Of a stretch of DNA of 64,000 bases, positions 20,115-29,649 are shown in pieces; the first letter of the stretch is position 1, and every line of letters begins with the position of its first letter. The notes beneath the pieces were generated by a model that was given only the letters and a program-made list of their open reading frames with translations, searched no databases and was not told where the DNA came from. The DNA comes from Rugalucina vietnamica (lineage: Eukaryota; Mollusca; Bivalvia; Lucinida; Lucinidae). Location of the stretch: contig OZ024876.1 of assembly GCA_964017185.1 (NCBI GenBank), forward strand, positions 15,884,226-15,948,225. Reading direction: 5' to 3'. The position numbers and the translations under genes were made by a program.

Positions 20115-20981
20115 TAGAGGGTTCCGTGCGACGAGCTTGTCCACATATGATTTTTCTACTCTGTATACAACTTTACCACATAATCTAATTAAAGAAAAAC
20201 TTCTGGATTTGATAGAGTGGACCTTCAAAAGGGCATTAAAAAACTATGGTTCACTTTATTTGGCATGTAATGACAGAAAGGCTTTTTTCACATCCTCTGA
20301 CCAAAGTCGGTATACACTTTGGTCATGTCAGAATGTGTGCGACGCCTTATCCTATCTCCTGGATAATATTTATATTAGATTTGGGACCAAGTTATACAGA
20401 CAAATTGTTGGAATTCCGATGGGTACAAATTGCGCACCTCTCGTAGCTGATTTATTTTTATACTGCTACGAAAGAGATTTCATGGATTCTCTTAACCATG
20501 ATAATCAAGCTGATGTTATCGAGGCTTTTAATTCCACTTCTAGGTACCTCGATGACCTTTTGAACATTGACAACCCTTATTTTGAAGGTATGGTCAATCA
20601 AATTTATCCATCTGAACTACAGTTGAACAAAGCCAATATCTCGGATACCGAAGCCCCCTTTTTAGATCTACATCTTTCTGTTGCAAATGGATTTGTTTCT
20701 TCTAAAATTTATGATAAGCGCGATGACTTTGATTTTGATATAGTAAATTTTCCGTTTTTGGATGGTGACGTTCCTCGTCGTGCTTCTTATGGTGTATACA
20801 TTTCGCAACTTATTAGGTTTGCTAGAGTCTGCAATCATGTTACAGACTTCAACGCTCGAAATAAATCTTTAACGGCCAAACTTCTCCAACAGGGCTATCG
20901 GTATCATAAACTTCAAAAAACCTTTTCTAAATTTTATCGTAGACACTATGAATTGATTTCCAAATATAATGTTGGGTTAAA
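20115..20981 (+). mobile_element. Penelope-like element, left part of split host copy
   Basis: This copy starts at GTGTAGAGGGTTCCGTGCGA, at the codons just before the RT core. It continues to GTTGGGTTAAA, where an antisense copy of the same family begins. Its coding sequence resumes at 23636. The 5' part is missing. Confidence 0.85.
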
Positions 20982-20994
20982 AAGGTACAAGTAG
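20137..20994 (+). pseudogene. Penelope-like reverse transcriptase, interrupted by a nested insertion
   Basis: The frame carries the RT core: TYDFSTLYTTLPH near residue 3 (first catalytic Asp), GIPMGTNCAP near 92 and RYLDDLLNID near 136 (catalytic YLDD-type box). The PFLDLHL to QLIRFARVC region of Penelope-like RTs follows. It reads out of the family sequence after SKYNVGLK and stops within four codons because the antisense element starts there. The N-terminal 210 or so residues of the family protein are absent, so no intact product is expected. Confidence 0.85.
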
Positions 20995-21227
20995 GCAAAG
21001 ATCAGGAAAAGGCGCAATCAGAAAAAGATTCCCACTCCAAAAACCGAGGTGGGAAAAAACCAAACTAACAATCAGGAACTTATACCATGAAACAATAGTA
21101 AGCCGAATGGGCAGCTATTTTCCCAACAGGCGGCCACTCAGTTACCTTAACTTAACTAAAAATATGAAAACATACATAAGGCGCCAACAGCAAAAAAAAA
21201 ATTAAACACCAAGACATAAAACAAAAA

Positions 21228-21336
21228 GAACCACCACAGAAGTATCGACTTGGAACGATCAGTAACACAAAGTTACTGGCGGGCTTAAACCGGTTTTACA
21301 TGGCCATAACCTCACCCTCAGCTTCTGCAGTGGTTC
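21228..21336 (-). ncRNA. Structured RNA domain, copy B
   Basis: Minus-strand copy of the domain described at 16790. The 8-base box reads ATGGCCAT (21300-21307), again a perfect palindrome although half its bases differ from copy A. Outer helix and inner hairpins are intact. It ends about 250 nt before the element's 3' end. Confidence 0.6.
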
Positions 21337-21449
21337 ATAACATTTAGTTAGTTATTCGGTCCTCGTGGTGAATCTCTAACTAGTCAATGAATCATCAAGA
21401 ACAAACAAATAAATCATGATAAACATCCTGATGAATCAAAAACCAGGAC

Positions 21450-23330
21450 TCACAGACTGAGTAAGCTGCCCGACGATGGAGATCCCTGGGCGCCGAATAA
21501 CCTACTAACTCCGGAGCAAAAGAAAAACACCAGTTGGACCCCGGTGGGCCAAGCAACAGACAAGAAGCTCCGGCCCCAACCAACTAAAATGAATAGCTTT
21601 ATGTCGGGGCCATCATAGTCTGACGCCCGACCCACCGGCGTGCAATTAAAGAAGGCAGCATAGTTATCAACCATGATAGGGTTAAAAACTAAGCATGCAG
21701 ACTGTCGCATAACATTCAAGTTATAACCTATACGTTTGTAACGTGTTATGATTTTTCTGAACTGAAAAGAAAAATCATTAATTCCTTTAAGTTTCTTACA
21801 TTTGTAAACCAAGTCACCATAAAATTCAGGTTCCGAAAGGCCCTCACTTAAAAGCGTCTTTAACCCAACATTATATTTGGAAATCAATTCATAGTGTCTA
21901 CGATAAAATTTAGAAAATGTTTTTCGAAGTTTATGATACCGATAGCCCTGTTGGAGAAGTTTTGCCGTTAAACATTTATTTCGAGCGTTGAAGTCTGTAA
22001 CATGATTGCAGACTCTAGTAAACCTAATAAGTTGCGAAATGTACACACCATAAGAAGCACGACGAGGAACGTCACCATCCAAAAAAGGAAAATTTACTAT
22101 ATCAAAATCAAAGTCATCGCGCTTATCATAAATTTTAGAAGAAACAAATCCATTTGCAACAGAAAGATGTAGATCTAAAAAGGGGGCTTCAGTATCTGAG
22201 ATATTGGCTTTGTTCAACTGAAGTTCAGGTGGATAAATTTGATTGACCATACCTTCAAAATAAGGGTTGTCAATGTTCAATAGGTCATCAAGGTACCTAG
22301 ATGTTGAATTAAAAGCCTCGATAACATCAGCTTGATTATCATGGTTAAGAGAATCCATGAAATCTCTTTCGTAGCAGTATAAAAATAAATCAGCTACGAG
22401 AGGGGCGCAATTTGTACCCATCGGAATTCCAACAATTTGTCTGTATAACTTGGTCCCAAATCTAATATAAATATTATCCAGGAGATAGGATAAGGCGTCG
22501 CACACATTCTGACATGACCAAAGTGTATACCGACTTTGGTCAGAGGATGTTAAAAAAGCCTTTCTGTCATTACATGCCAAATAAAGTGAACCATAGTTTT
22601 TTAATGCCCTTTTGAAGGTCCACTCTATCAAATCCAGAAGTTTTTCTTTAATTAGATTATGTGGTAATGTTGTATACAGAGTAGAAAAATCATATGTGGA
22701 CAAGCTTGTCGCACGGAACCCTCTACACTTCAATTTACTGAGCACCTCACCAGAATTTTTAATTGACCAAAACCAATTTTTATTTGAAGTTTCATACACT
22801 GTCTCACAGTATCTTATAACATGAGATTTGATAGCAGTAAGACAGGAAGTTAATAATTTAGAAAGTTCAGTGGTAGTACAAGAGCTAGAATTTGCAATAA
22901 ATCTAGCTTTGTATGGTCTTTTGTGAAGCTTAGGTAACCAATACATCGTAGGAAGTTTGTCTTGGCCTTCATTGACACAAACAGAAAACTTAACAGGTAA
23001 ATCGTTTAAGTGGGCATTAACTACAGACACCTCATCAGTATCTGTCTCCAGATAAGCCCTGGTACCATCAAGCTCCTGTTTTAAGGTGTTAACGTAGTGA
23101 AGCATACAAACGACAACACCATTGTTTGCGGCTTTATCTGCCGGAACCAAGACACACTTTCTATGAAATTCTTGGATACCCTGCTTTAAATGCCTAAATG
23201 ACGATTTGGGTTTAGGAGGTAAAAGATTAGTATTTTGTGAATAAAACTTAATACGTTTATCCACGATAGTGAAGATACTTCTTTTCCATTCTTTAAGAGC
23301 ATTATCCTCAACACCCTCTCGTTTACACAA
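21450..23330 (-). CDS. Penelope-like reverse transcriptase (ORF, probably not intact)
   Basis: The 626 residues from the first Met contain VPADKAANN (62-70), YWLPKLHKRPYKARFI (130-145, the LPK.HK motif typical of Penelope-like RTs), STYDFSTLYT (211-220), GIPMGTNCAP (301-310) and RYLDDLLNID (345-354). The enzyme would copy element RNA into DNA at a nicked target. The frame is open upstream of this Met as far as an in-frame TGA at about 23520, with family-like residues on both sides, so the true protein is longer. Near the C-terminus, loss of two bases after VGRASD shifts the frame and replaces the family ending SDSMMAPT with about 45 foreign residues. It is probably a recently active copy carrying two lesions. 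Confidence 0.8.
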   Translation of the reverse strand: MCKREGVEDNALKEWKRSIFTIVDKRIKFYSQNTNLLPPKPKSSFRHLKQGIQEFHRKCVLVPADKAANNGVVVCMLHYVNTLKQELDGTRAYLETDTDEVSVVNAHLNDLPVKFSVCVNEGQDKLPTMYWLPKLHKRPYKARFIANSSSCTTTELSKLLTSCLTAIKSHVIRYCETVYETSNKNWFWSIKNSGEVLSKLKCRGFRATSLSTYDFSTLYTTLPHNLIKEKLLDLIEWTFKRALKNYGSLYLACNDRKAFLTSSDQSRYTLWSCQNVCDALSYLLDNIYIRFGTKLYRQIVGIPMGTNCAPLVADLFLYCYERDFMDSLNHDNQADVIEAFNSTSRYLDDLLNIDNPYFEGMVNQIYPPELQLNKANISDTEAPFLDLHLSVANGFVSSKIYDKRDDFDFDIVNFPFLDGDVPRRASYGVYISQLIRFTRVCNHVTDFNARNKCLTAKLLQQGYRYHKLRKTFSKFYRRHYELISKYNVGLKTLLSEGLSEPEFYGDLVYKCKKLKGINDFSFQFRKIITRYKRIGYNLNVMRQSACLVFNPIMVDNYAAFFNCTPVGRASDYDGPDIKLFILVGWGRSFLSVAWPTGVQLVFFFCSGVSRLFGAQGSPSSGSLLSL

Positions 23331-23515
23331 TCGATTACCGAAATCATTTAATGCAGATGAAATCTCCTCTCTACATTTGTCGAAATTAATGTAGGAAGGG
23401 AATCTATATTTCGGACCTTTAGAAACAATTTTGCGAATTCTAGAATCCGAAATTATTTTTAAATTTCCAGTAACAATATGTCCAGCGGGTTGATAAACAT
23501 ATTTTGAATCTTTAC

Positions 23516-23527
23516 AATCTCAAAACT
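23516..23527 (-). other. In-frame TGA upstream of the PLE frame
   Basis: Reading minus, the codons run AAG TTT TGA GAT TGT AAA, where family members that I recall have Trp before Asp-Cys-Lys. A second, more decayed copy has TCT TGA GAT TGT at about 36652. A shared TGG to TGA change in a common source copy is the simplest reading. Confidence 0.5.
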
Positions 23528-23686
23528 TAGGAGTACTAGCATGGATATCAAGATCAGAAACAAGTTTATTGAAATTAAAAATTGTATTTCTGATTGGTTT
23601 GTTATATTTGTAACAAATAATAGGAGGTTCTGAATTTAAAGACGCTTTTAAGTGAGGGCCTTTCGGAACCAGAACTTTATGGTGAC

Positions 23687-23902
23687 TTGGTTTACAAATT
23701 TAAGAAACTTATAGGAAGTAATGATTTTTCTTTTCAGTTTAGAAAAATCATAACACGTTACAGACGTATTGGTTATCACTTGAATGTTATGCGACAGTCT
23801 GCATGCTTAGTTTTTAACCCAATCACGGTTGATAACTATGCTGCCTTCTTTAATTGCACGCCGGTGGGTCGGGCGTCAGACTCTATGATGGCCCCGACTT
23901 AA
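23687..23902 (+). pseudogene. Penelope-like RT C-terminal fragment (right part of split copy)
   Basis: The frame VYKFKKLIGSNDFSFQF to TPVGRASDSMMAPT plus stop continues the protein broken at 20994. Joined in the genome before the nested insertion, the two would have formed one reading frame. It is now separated by 2.65 kb. Confidence 0.8.
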
Positions 23903-24164
23903 AGCTATTCATTTTAGTTGGTTGGGACCGGAGCTTCTTGTCTGTTGCTTGGCCCACCGGGGTCCAACTGATGTTTTTCTTTAGCTCTGGAGTTAGTAAG
24001 TTATTTGGCGCCCAGGGATCTCCATCGTCGGGCAGCTTCCTGAATCTGTGAGTCCTGGTTTTTGATTCATCAGGATGTTTATCATGATTTATTTGTTTGT
24101 TCTTGATGATTCATTTACTAGTTAGAGATTCACCACGAGGACCGAAGAACTAACTAAATGTTAT

Positions 24165-24273
24165 GAACCACTGCAGAAGCTGAGGGTGAGGTTACGGCCG
24201 TGTAAAATCGATTTAAACCCGCCAGTAACTTTGTGTTACTGATCGTTCCAAGTCGATACTTCTGTGGTGGTTC
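24165..24273 (+). ncRNA. Structured RNA domain, copy C
   Basis: Same architecture as copy A. The 8-base box is ACGGCCGT (24194-24201), still a perfect palindrome. The neighbouring AAACCGGTTT of other copies reads AAATCGATTT, also self-complementary. Confidence 0.6.
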
Positions 24274-24559
24274 TTTTTGTTTTATGTCTTGGTGTTTAAA
24301 ATATTTTGTGCTGTTGGCGCCTTATGTATGTTTGCATATTTTTAGTTAAGTTAAGGTAACTGAGTGGCCACCTATTGGGGAAATAGCTGCTCATTCGGCT
24401 TACGAAATGTTTTCATGGTATAAGTACCTGATTGTTAGTTTGTTTTTTTTCCCATCTTGGTTTTTGGAGTGGGAGTCTTTTTCTGATTGCGCCTTTTCCT
24501 GATCTTTGCCTTCTTGTACTTTTTTTATTTATTTTGCCCAATCACAACATTTTTCTTTT

Positions 24560-24905
24560 ACTTAAATAAGATATCTACTATGTCAATACAGATATCCAAT
24601 TTATAGCTTTAAATAAAATAAATTGTATTAATTCATATATCTGAATTATAAATTAAGATATCGTTTTTCTAATTAAAATATCTAATTTACCATAAAAGAT
24701 ATCTTTATTGACCACTGTATATAAGATATTTGTTTTACCAATTTAGATTTATTTGCTAATTAAGATACCTAGTTTAGCAATAAAGATGTCTTATAAACCA
24801 AAGTAGATATCTTGATTAATCTTGTTAGGAAGATATCTTGATTACTCTTGTGAAGAAGAAATCTTATTTAGGTATAGCAGATCTCTCATTTAGTATATAA
24901 GATAT
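24560..24905. repeat. GATATC motif array, right block
   Basis: At least twelve AGATATCT-type motifs spaced irregularly, the counterpart of the block at 19445. Confidence 0.7.
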
Positions 24906-24929
24906 CTAAATTATATTAGTTTCATAATC

Positions 24930-25125
24930 ACTCAATCATCTCAGCGCTGTGTTTGGTGTGGGTTCAAGTCCCGCACTGGGTAATTGCGAGACAAGGCAAG
25001 TTCTGCTTGCAGGTGTGACAGGTGTGTTTTCTCGGGGGTTATCCCATTTTCGCACACCTACTGATTGGCCCGTCTCATTTGAGCTGAAATAATCCTGAAA
25101 TGGATGTAAAATTAATTTAAAACCA
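24930..25125 (+). mobile_element. tRNA-derived SINE, head-truncated
   Basis: It begins within the head (TCACTCAATCATCTCAGCGC). It has the B-box-like GGTTCAAGTCCC, the body GGCAAGTTCTGCTTGCAGGT and CTACTGATTGGCCCGTCTC, and a diverged tail. Confidence 0.75.
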
Positions 25126-25249
25126 GTTCTGTAAACGCTCACCTGAGACCTGAGATTTATACATGTACCAATAAACTTGTTAGACCAGAATGGTACAATG
25201 CATGTATATAACCCTAGGGAAGGGTCAGAATAACTCCTGGAGTCAATGT

Positions 25250-26165
25250 CTTTTTCAAATCATAAAAATTCAGTCCATTTGCCAATTAACTGCAAGTTTT
25301 GTCCTTCAAATGACATCTTAACAATTTTCTCCATTCAAATGTACGGGCGATCTAAGTTGACATTGCCGTGAAATGGGTCAAGATCATCCCAGTGTCATGA
25401 TTTATACAAATTTTGTAGACCTCTGTTCCTTAATGCTTCATGCCAAGTTTCAAAATCATAGGCTTTCTGGTTCTGAAGAAGACGATTTTTAAAAAATTTT
25501 GCTATTTATAGCCATGGCGGCCATCTTGGTCATGTGACCTTGACCATTTATATAAACTTTCATTTCCTCTTCCTAAGGATGCTCCACATAAAGTTTGGCT
25601 TTGATTGGCTAAGCCGTTTCTGAGAAAAAGCTGTTTGAATATAATTATTATGAACATCTCATGTATATAGCTCTGGGGCAGGGGCAGACAACCATTTCAT
25701 AAGCATAAATCTTCTGTACATTTGCTCATTCCTAGCAAGTTTTCTGCCATTTCATGATATTTTTCTATTTTTTCCCATTCAAATGCATGGGCGACCTAAG
25801 TTGACCTTGCCGTAAAATAGGTCAAGGTCATCCCAGGGTCATGATTTATATAAACTTTGTAGAGCTCTATTCCCAGATGCTTCTTACCAAGTTTCAAAAT
25901 CATAGGCCTTCTGGTTCTGAAGAAGAAGATTTTTAAACGTTTTTGGTATTCATAGCCATGGCGGCCATCTTGGTCATGTGACCTTGACCATTTATACAAA
26001 CTTTCATTCTCTCTTCCTAAGGATGCTCCACAAAAAGTTTAGCTTTGATTGGCCTAGCGGTTTCAGAGAAGAAGATGTTTCAATATTATGGTCATATACA
26101 TGTATATAGCCCCGGGGCAGGGGCAGACAACCCCTGGGCCCAAAATATTTTCTTAAACATAAATC
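25250..26165 (-). repeat. Repeat family D, two tandem units (about 440 bp each)
   Basis: Units at about 25290-25650 and 25730-26090 share GACCTAAGTTGACCTTGCCG, GGTCAAGGTCATCCCAG, CATGGCGGCCATCTTGGTCA and GATGCTCCACA.AAAGTT. They are the reverse complement of the units at 9000 and 11655. Non-coding. Confidence 0.7.
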
Positions 26166-26489
26166 TTCTGTCCATTTAAAAAAGGAAGTGCAGTGCCGTA
26201 GGGGTAGACTACAGGACTCCGATGCGGGAGGCCCTTGGTTCTAGACATAACTCTACCATGCAAGTTGTGTTCATGAATCTATAGTATTGTTTAAAACACA
26301 AGAAGTGGTGGCCCTTTGCCCCAACATGACTCAAAACTTGTTTACTGTGACATGTAGTCATATCTTAACCAAACCATATCATAATATTTGAAAATAAATG
26401 CTCAAATCTCAGTTTGCCTGATAAAATAATGACGTGTTTACCAAACCGCATAGTACAAACCTGCTTTGTAGATCAGAGACATTAATAAT

Positions 26490-26735
26490 TGCCCCCCCCC
26501 TCCCCGGGGGGGGGGGGGTCTTTGCTCCCTGCTCCCTGAAAGAAAAAAAGACCTTTCTCACCAGCTCATAAAATGTTTTCCTCAGCCCCCTGCTCCCTAA
26601 AACTCCAAAAAGTTATGCTTTCTCCCCAAATCCCTTAAAATAAATGACCCTTCTCAAAAATTCTCTGACAATAGATAGCCCTTCTCCCTGAATCCCCACA
26701 AACCCTGGGAGGGCCTCATAATTGGTAGTTTATCT
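26490..26735. repeat. C-rich repeat family E, copy 1
   Basis: A C-run next to a G-run is followed by CCTCAGCCCCCTGCTCCC, GCTTTCTCCCCAAATCCC and AAATAAATGACCCTTCTC. A diverged copy of the same block order is at 45885. Non-coding. Confidence 0.6.
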
Positions 26736-26767
26736 CGATAAAAGAGTGGTAGGTTGTAGGCTATGAT

Positions 26768-27297
26768 GTCATAAAGAATCTGTAACATATCATAAAGAAT
26801 CCGTTACCCATCATTTTGTATCATACGGAATCCGTGACAAAATTTTGTCACAGATTCTTTATGATACTTTTTATGCTTTAAAACACAAAAGACTGCAAAA
26901 CAATTCCTTTGAAGATTTACATGCATTGAAAAGTGTTAGTTCATAGATAATTAGTTAAATTTCTAAACTGTTGATAAAATGTGTTGATATGTTATGTATT
27001 TTAATATTCATTTTCGATTTTCCTTGCTTAATTAACCATTTTAAGGATTTAATCACCCATTAACTTTCAACCTGGATACCAACATTGCTAAAATTGATGG
27101 AGAACAATTTCCAGCTCATATATACTATGTATGTATGCCAAAAAGGTCATTTCAGACATCAAAAACCTTAGAAAGACCGGTTTCTCATCACCTACCAATA
27201 GATGAGCTAAGATAATCATAAAGAATCTGTAACGCTATCATAAAGAATCAGTAGCAGATATCATAAAGAATCATTTCGCACTGTGACGGACCTAAAC
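26768..27297 (-). mobile_element. Motif-array element with GATTCTTTATGATA arrays, copy 2
   Basis: It is inverted relative to the copy at 15153. Arrays of TCATAAAGAATC(T/C)GT lie at 26768-26870 and 27215-27275, and the end CACTGTGACGGACC matches the 15153 terminus. The core between the arrays shows no clear similarity to that of copy 1. Confidence 0.65.
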
Positions 27298-27468
27298 CCC
27301 TGTGAATACAATACGCATTAAACAGTTAATTTGGTTATGTGACTATGACTATGTATGCAAACTTTTGAAATTTGACATTGGTTGGAAAGTCTGTTTCAGA
27401 GACAAAGATACAACGGTTGTGTGTAAGCAGTCTGACTATCGTATTTGGTTCGGACTAATATTACGTCT

Positions 27469-27469
<1 letters not shown>

Positions 27470-27506
<37 letters not shown>
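27470..27506. repeat. Poly-T tract
   Basis: An uninterrupted T-run of about 37 bases followed by GTTGTTG. Confidence 0.8.
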
Positions 27507-27507
<1 letters not shown>

Positions 27508-27573
27508 TTGTTGTTTTTTTTCCGTCAATTTTTATATCGAAATTTTGCATTTATAAGTCCATTTCAATGGTAT

Positions 27574-27852
27574 CATCACGAAAACATGTCCGTGTAATGA
27601 ATACCCCGTTGAACCCCACTTTTATATGGCAAAACTGGGGTATGCAGGGGTATACCTATTTTTCTTATTTTTGTTCCAAAACATAGATTGTGGGTACTCG
27701 TTAGAACCGCCTCGCTGTGGCGGTTCTAACGAGTACCACAATCTATGTTTTGGAACAAAAATAAGAAAAATGTCAAAAATTTTCAGCTGAAAATTTCCAA
27801 TTTTTAAAGCTCATAAAATCTCTGTATATTGCATGGGCAAGTTTTCGTAATG
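27574..27852. mobile_element. Hairpin element family A, copy 4
   Basis: It runs from CATCACGAAAACATGTCCG to GCAAGTTTTCGTAATG. The central hairpin pairs TACTCGTTAGAACCGCCTCG with its near-complement around GCTGTGGC, and ACAATCTATGTTTTGGAAC faces GTTCCAAAACATAGATTGT. Confidence 0.8.
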
Positions 27853-28155
27853 TGTTATGTTATCAGCATGTTTAAAAACTTTTGGTATTACTGGATTACT
27901 GGTTGTGGACATTCTGATCCCCTATAGACGTCTGTTTAAAAAGGCTTGTATACCGAATTGTATACATATACATGTGTCGTCTCGCAGCATTTAAATGATC
28001 CATTTTTCTTTCTTGAATATTATCCAGAAATTCAATTCAGTAGTTTTATTAAAGTCTCATGTTGATATACAAACAATTATAAACATCAATATTACTACTG
28101 AGAACCACGTGGTATTGTATACATACAAACCGATAAATGATCGGTGACATTCTGC

Positions 28156-28505
28156 AATTAAGACCGAAGTTGGGGTTAGATTTTCGAGTTTTCTCCTCTA
28201 GCGTTTACTCTACTGACTGATAGATAGGTGCAGTCAATCCAGAAATTGAACATTTATTGAAAGAAAATAACATACGAAATCCCGGTTATTTCGTTTTTGC
28301 AAACACTTCAATATTGTTGAGATGGAAGCACTATATGTTCTTTTTTTCTGAAATATTTGCGAAAACGAAATAACCTGGATTCCATTATGTAACTTTCATT
28401 CAATAGATGATCAATTTCTGGTTGACTGCACCTATGTATTAGTCAATAGAGTAAATTCTATAGGAGAAAACTCGAATTTCTCATCTCGACTTCGGTCAGA
28501 ATTGC
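28156..28505. mobile_element. Long-TIR element (arms of about 150 bp)
   Basis: The left arm (AAGACCGAAGTTGG, TTTTCGAGTTTTCTCCTC, CAGTCAATCCAGAAATTGA, ACGAAATCCCGGTTATTTCG) is mirrored by the right arm (CGAAATAACCTGGATTCC, TCAATTTCTGGTTGACTGCA, GAGAAAACTCGAATTTC, CTTCGGTCAGAATT). It is non-coding and about 350 bp long, typical of an inverted-repeat non-autonomous transposon. Confidence 0.75.
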
Positions 28506-28542
28506 ATTGTGCGACACACATTCCGTACCACGTGATTTGAAC

Positions 28543-28787
28543 TATATGAGCCGCATCGTGAGAAAACGGGATTATTGCCTATGTGAAAACAAAGGCGCAG
28601 ATCAGCTTCGCAGTAACTGCGAAGCTGATCAGCGCCTTTGTTTTCGCTACTCGGATAGTACAATTCCTCTTCTACTCATAGCCAAAATTTCAAGTATCTA
28701 GCCTGCTCCTGTGACTGTACAGACTGATTTGTGTCGCACCAGGTTGGAAACCCCGAAGAGCGGTTTTCTCGCGTCGCAGCTCATATA
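28543..28787. mobile_element. Hairpin element family B, copy 1 (with TIRs)
   Basis: The ends are TATATGAGCCGCATCGTGAG and, inverted, TATATGAGCTGCGACGCGAG. The central hairpin is CAAAGGCGCAGATCAGCTTC against GAAGCTGATCAGCGCCTTTG. Further copies or parts are at 42110, 43155, 48244 and 62365. All six frames of the hairpin are open by chance; no protein is claimed. Confidence 0.8.
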
Positions 28788-28916
28788 AACCCATTCTATA
28801 TAGAATTGCAAGAGACTATCGTTTTTTAAAGACCCAAACATCATACATACATATATACATATATACTACTCAAAGTTTGATAAGCATCAAAACTTTATTT
28901 TTGTTAACAGGACATA

Positions 28917-29129
28917 TACTGTAGATCCGGAAATATTCGCGAGAACTTAATTTTCGCTAATATTCGCGAATTGCTTGCCTCGCGAATTCAAGGTTCTCGC
29001 TAATAAAGAGTCACTATAAACTTTATAGAATACATGGACACTCACTCGCGAATTCAAGAACTCGCTAATAATTCGGAAATAGAAAAATCGCGAAATAAAA
29101 GTCACGCGAAAATTTCCGAATTTACAGTA
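28917..29129. mobile_element. Small TIR element rich in TTCGCG/CGCGAA
   Basis: The ends are TACTGTAGATCCGGAAATAT and, inverted, TACTGTAAATTCGGAAATTT. Inside are repeated CGCGAATTCAAG and CTCGCTAATA motifs in both orientations. It lies at the point where the left arm of FB2 is broken. Confidence 0.75.
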
Positions 29130-29572
29130 GTCCGATTTTTTTCAATGTGCAGGGCGGAGCCTGTCAATGTTTGATTGACAATGACAAAGTTGACCATTAC
29201 ATTTAAAAATAGGTAGTTCTCACTTGGACTGTTACTTTGACCCACTTGTTATTGTTGAACCAATCCGTGTCAAAATTTAACCTCATGCACTGAAAATGAT
29301 GGGTAAACACATACTGTCACAGAAAAATATTCTGTACATCATGGCTGTATTTATGTAGGACCATATTGAAAATTCCCTTAGTAAATGCCTGGTAAACATT
29401 CTTGTTGTATGACTCTCTGTTTTTCCTTTCAAGTTTAAAACTTTAATTCTGATACAATTAAATATCAAATGATAAAGGCTTACTTTAAATTACTAATTTA
29501 CTAATGAAAGCAGCAGAAAGAAAGTGCAATAACTTCTTACTGGAAATCACAGTACGGATCTGTAAAGTGTTA

Positions 29573-29606
29573 CTGACAGCTCAGTCAAGTTAGCAGCGAA
29601 TCTGTT

Positions 29607-29649
<43 letters not shown>

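Larger units (their letters stand above)
20982..23635 (-). mobile_element. Penelope-like retroelement, longest copy, nested antisense
   Basis: On the minus strand the element begins ATTCAGAACCTCCTATTATT and ends GCCTACTTGTACCTT. It sits inside a plus-strand copy of its own family, with TTAAA repeated on both sides (20977-20981 and 23636-23640). It holds a long RT frame, a 3' region with hairpin H2 and the structured RNA domain. No GIY-YIG endonuclease motif was recognised. Assignment to Penelope-like elements rests on the RT text and the partial tandem habit. Confidence 0.8.
23636..24531 (+). mobile_element. Penelope-like element, right part of split host copy
   Basis: The sequence resumes at TTAAAGACGCTTTTAAGTGA, exactly where the left part stopped at 20981. 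It continues through the C-terminal codons, the 3' region with hairpin and structured domain, to TTCCTGATCTTTGCC and TTGTACTTTTT. Confidence 0.85.
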
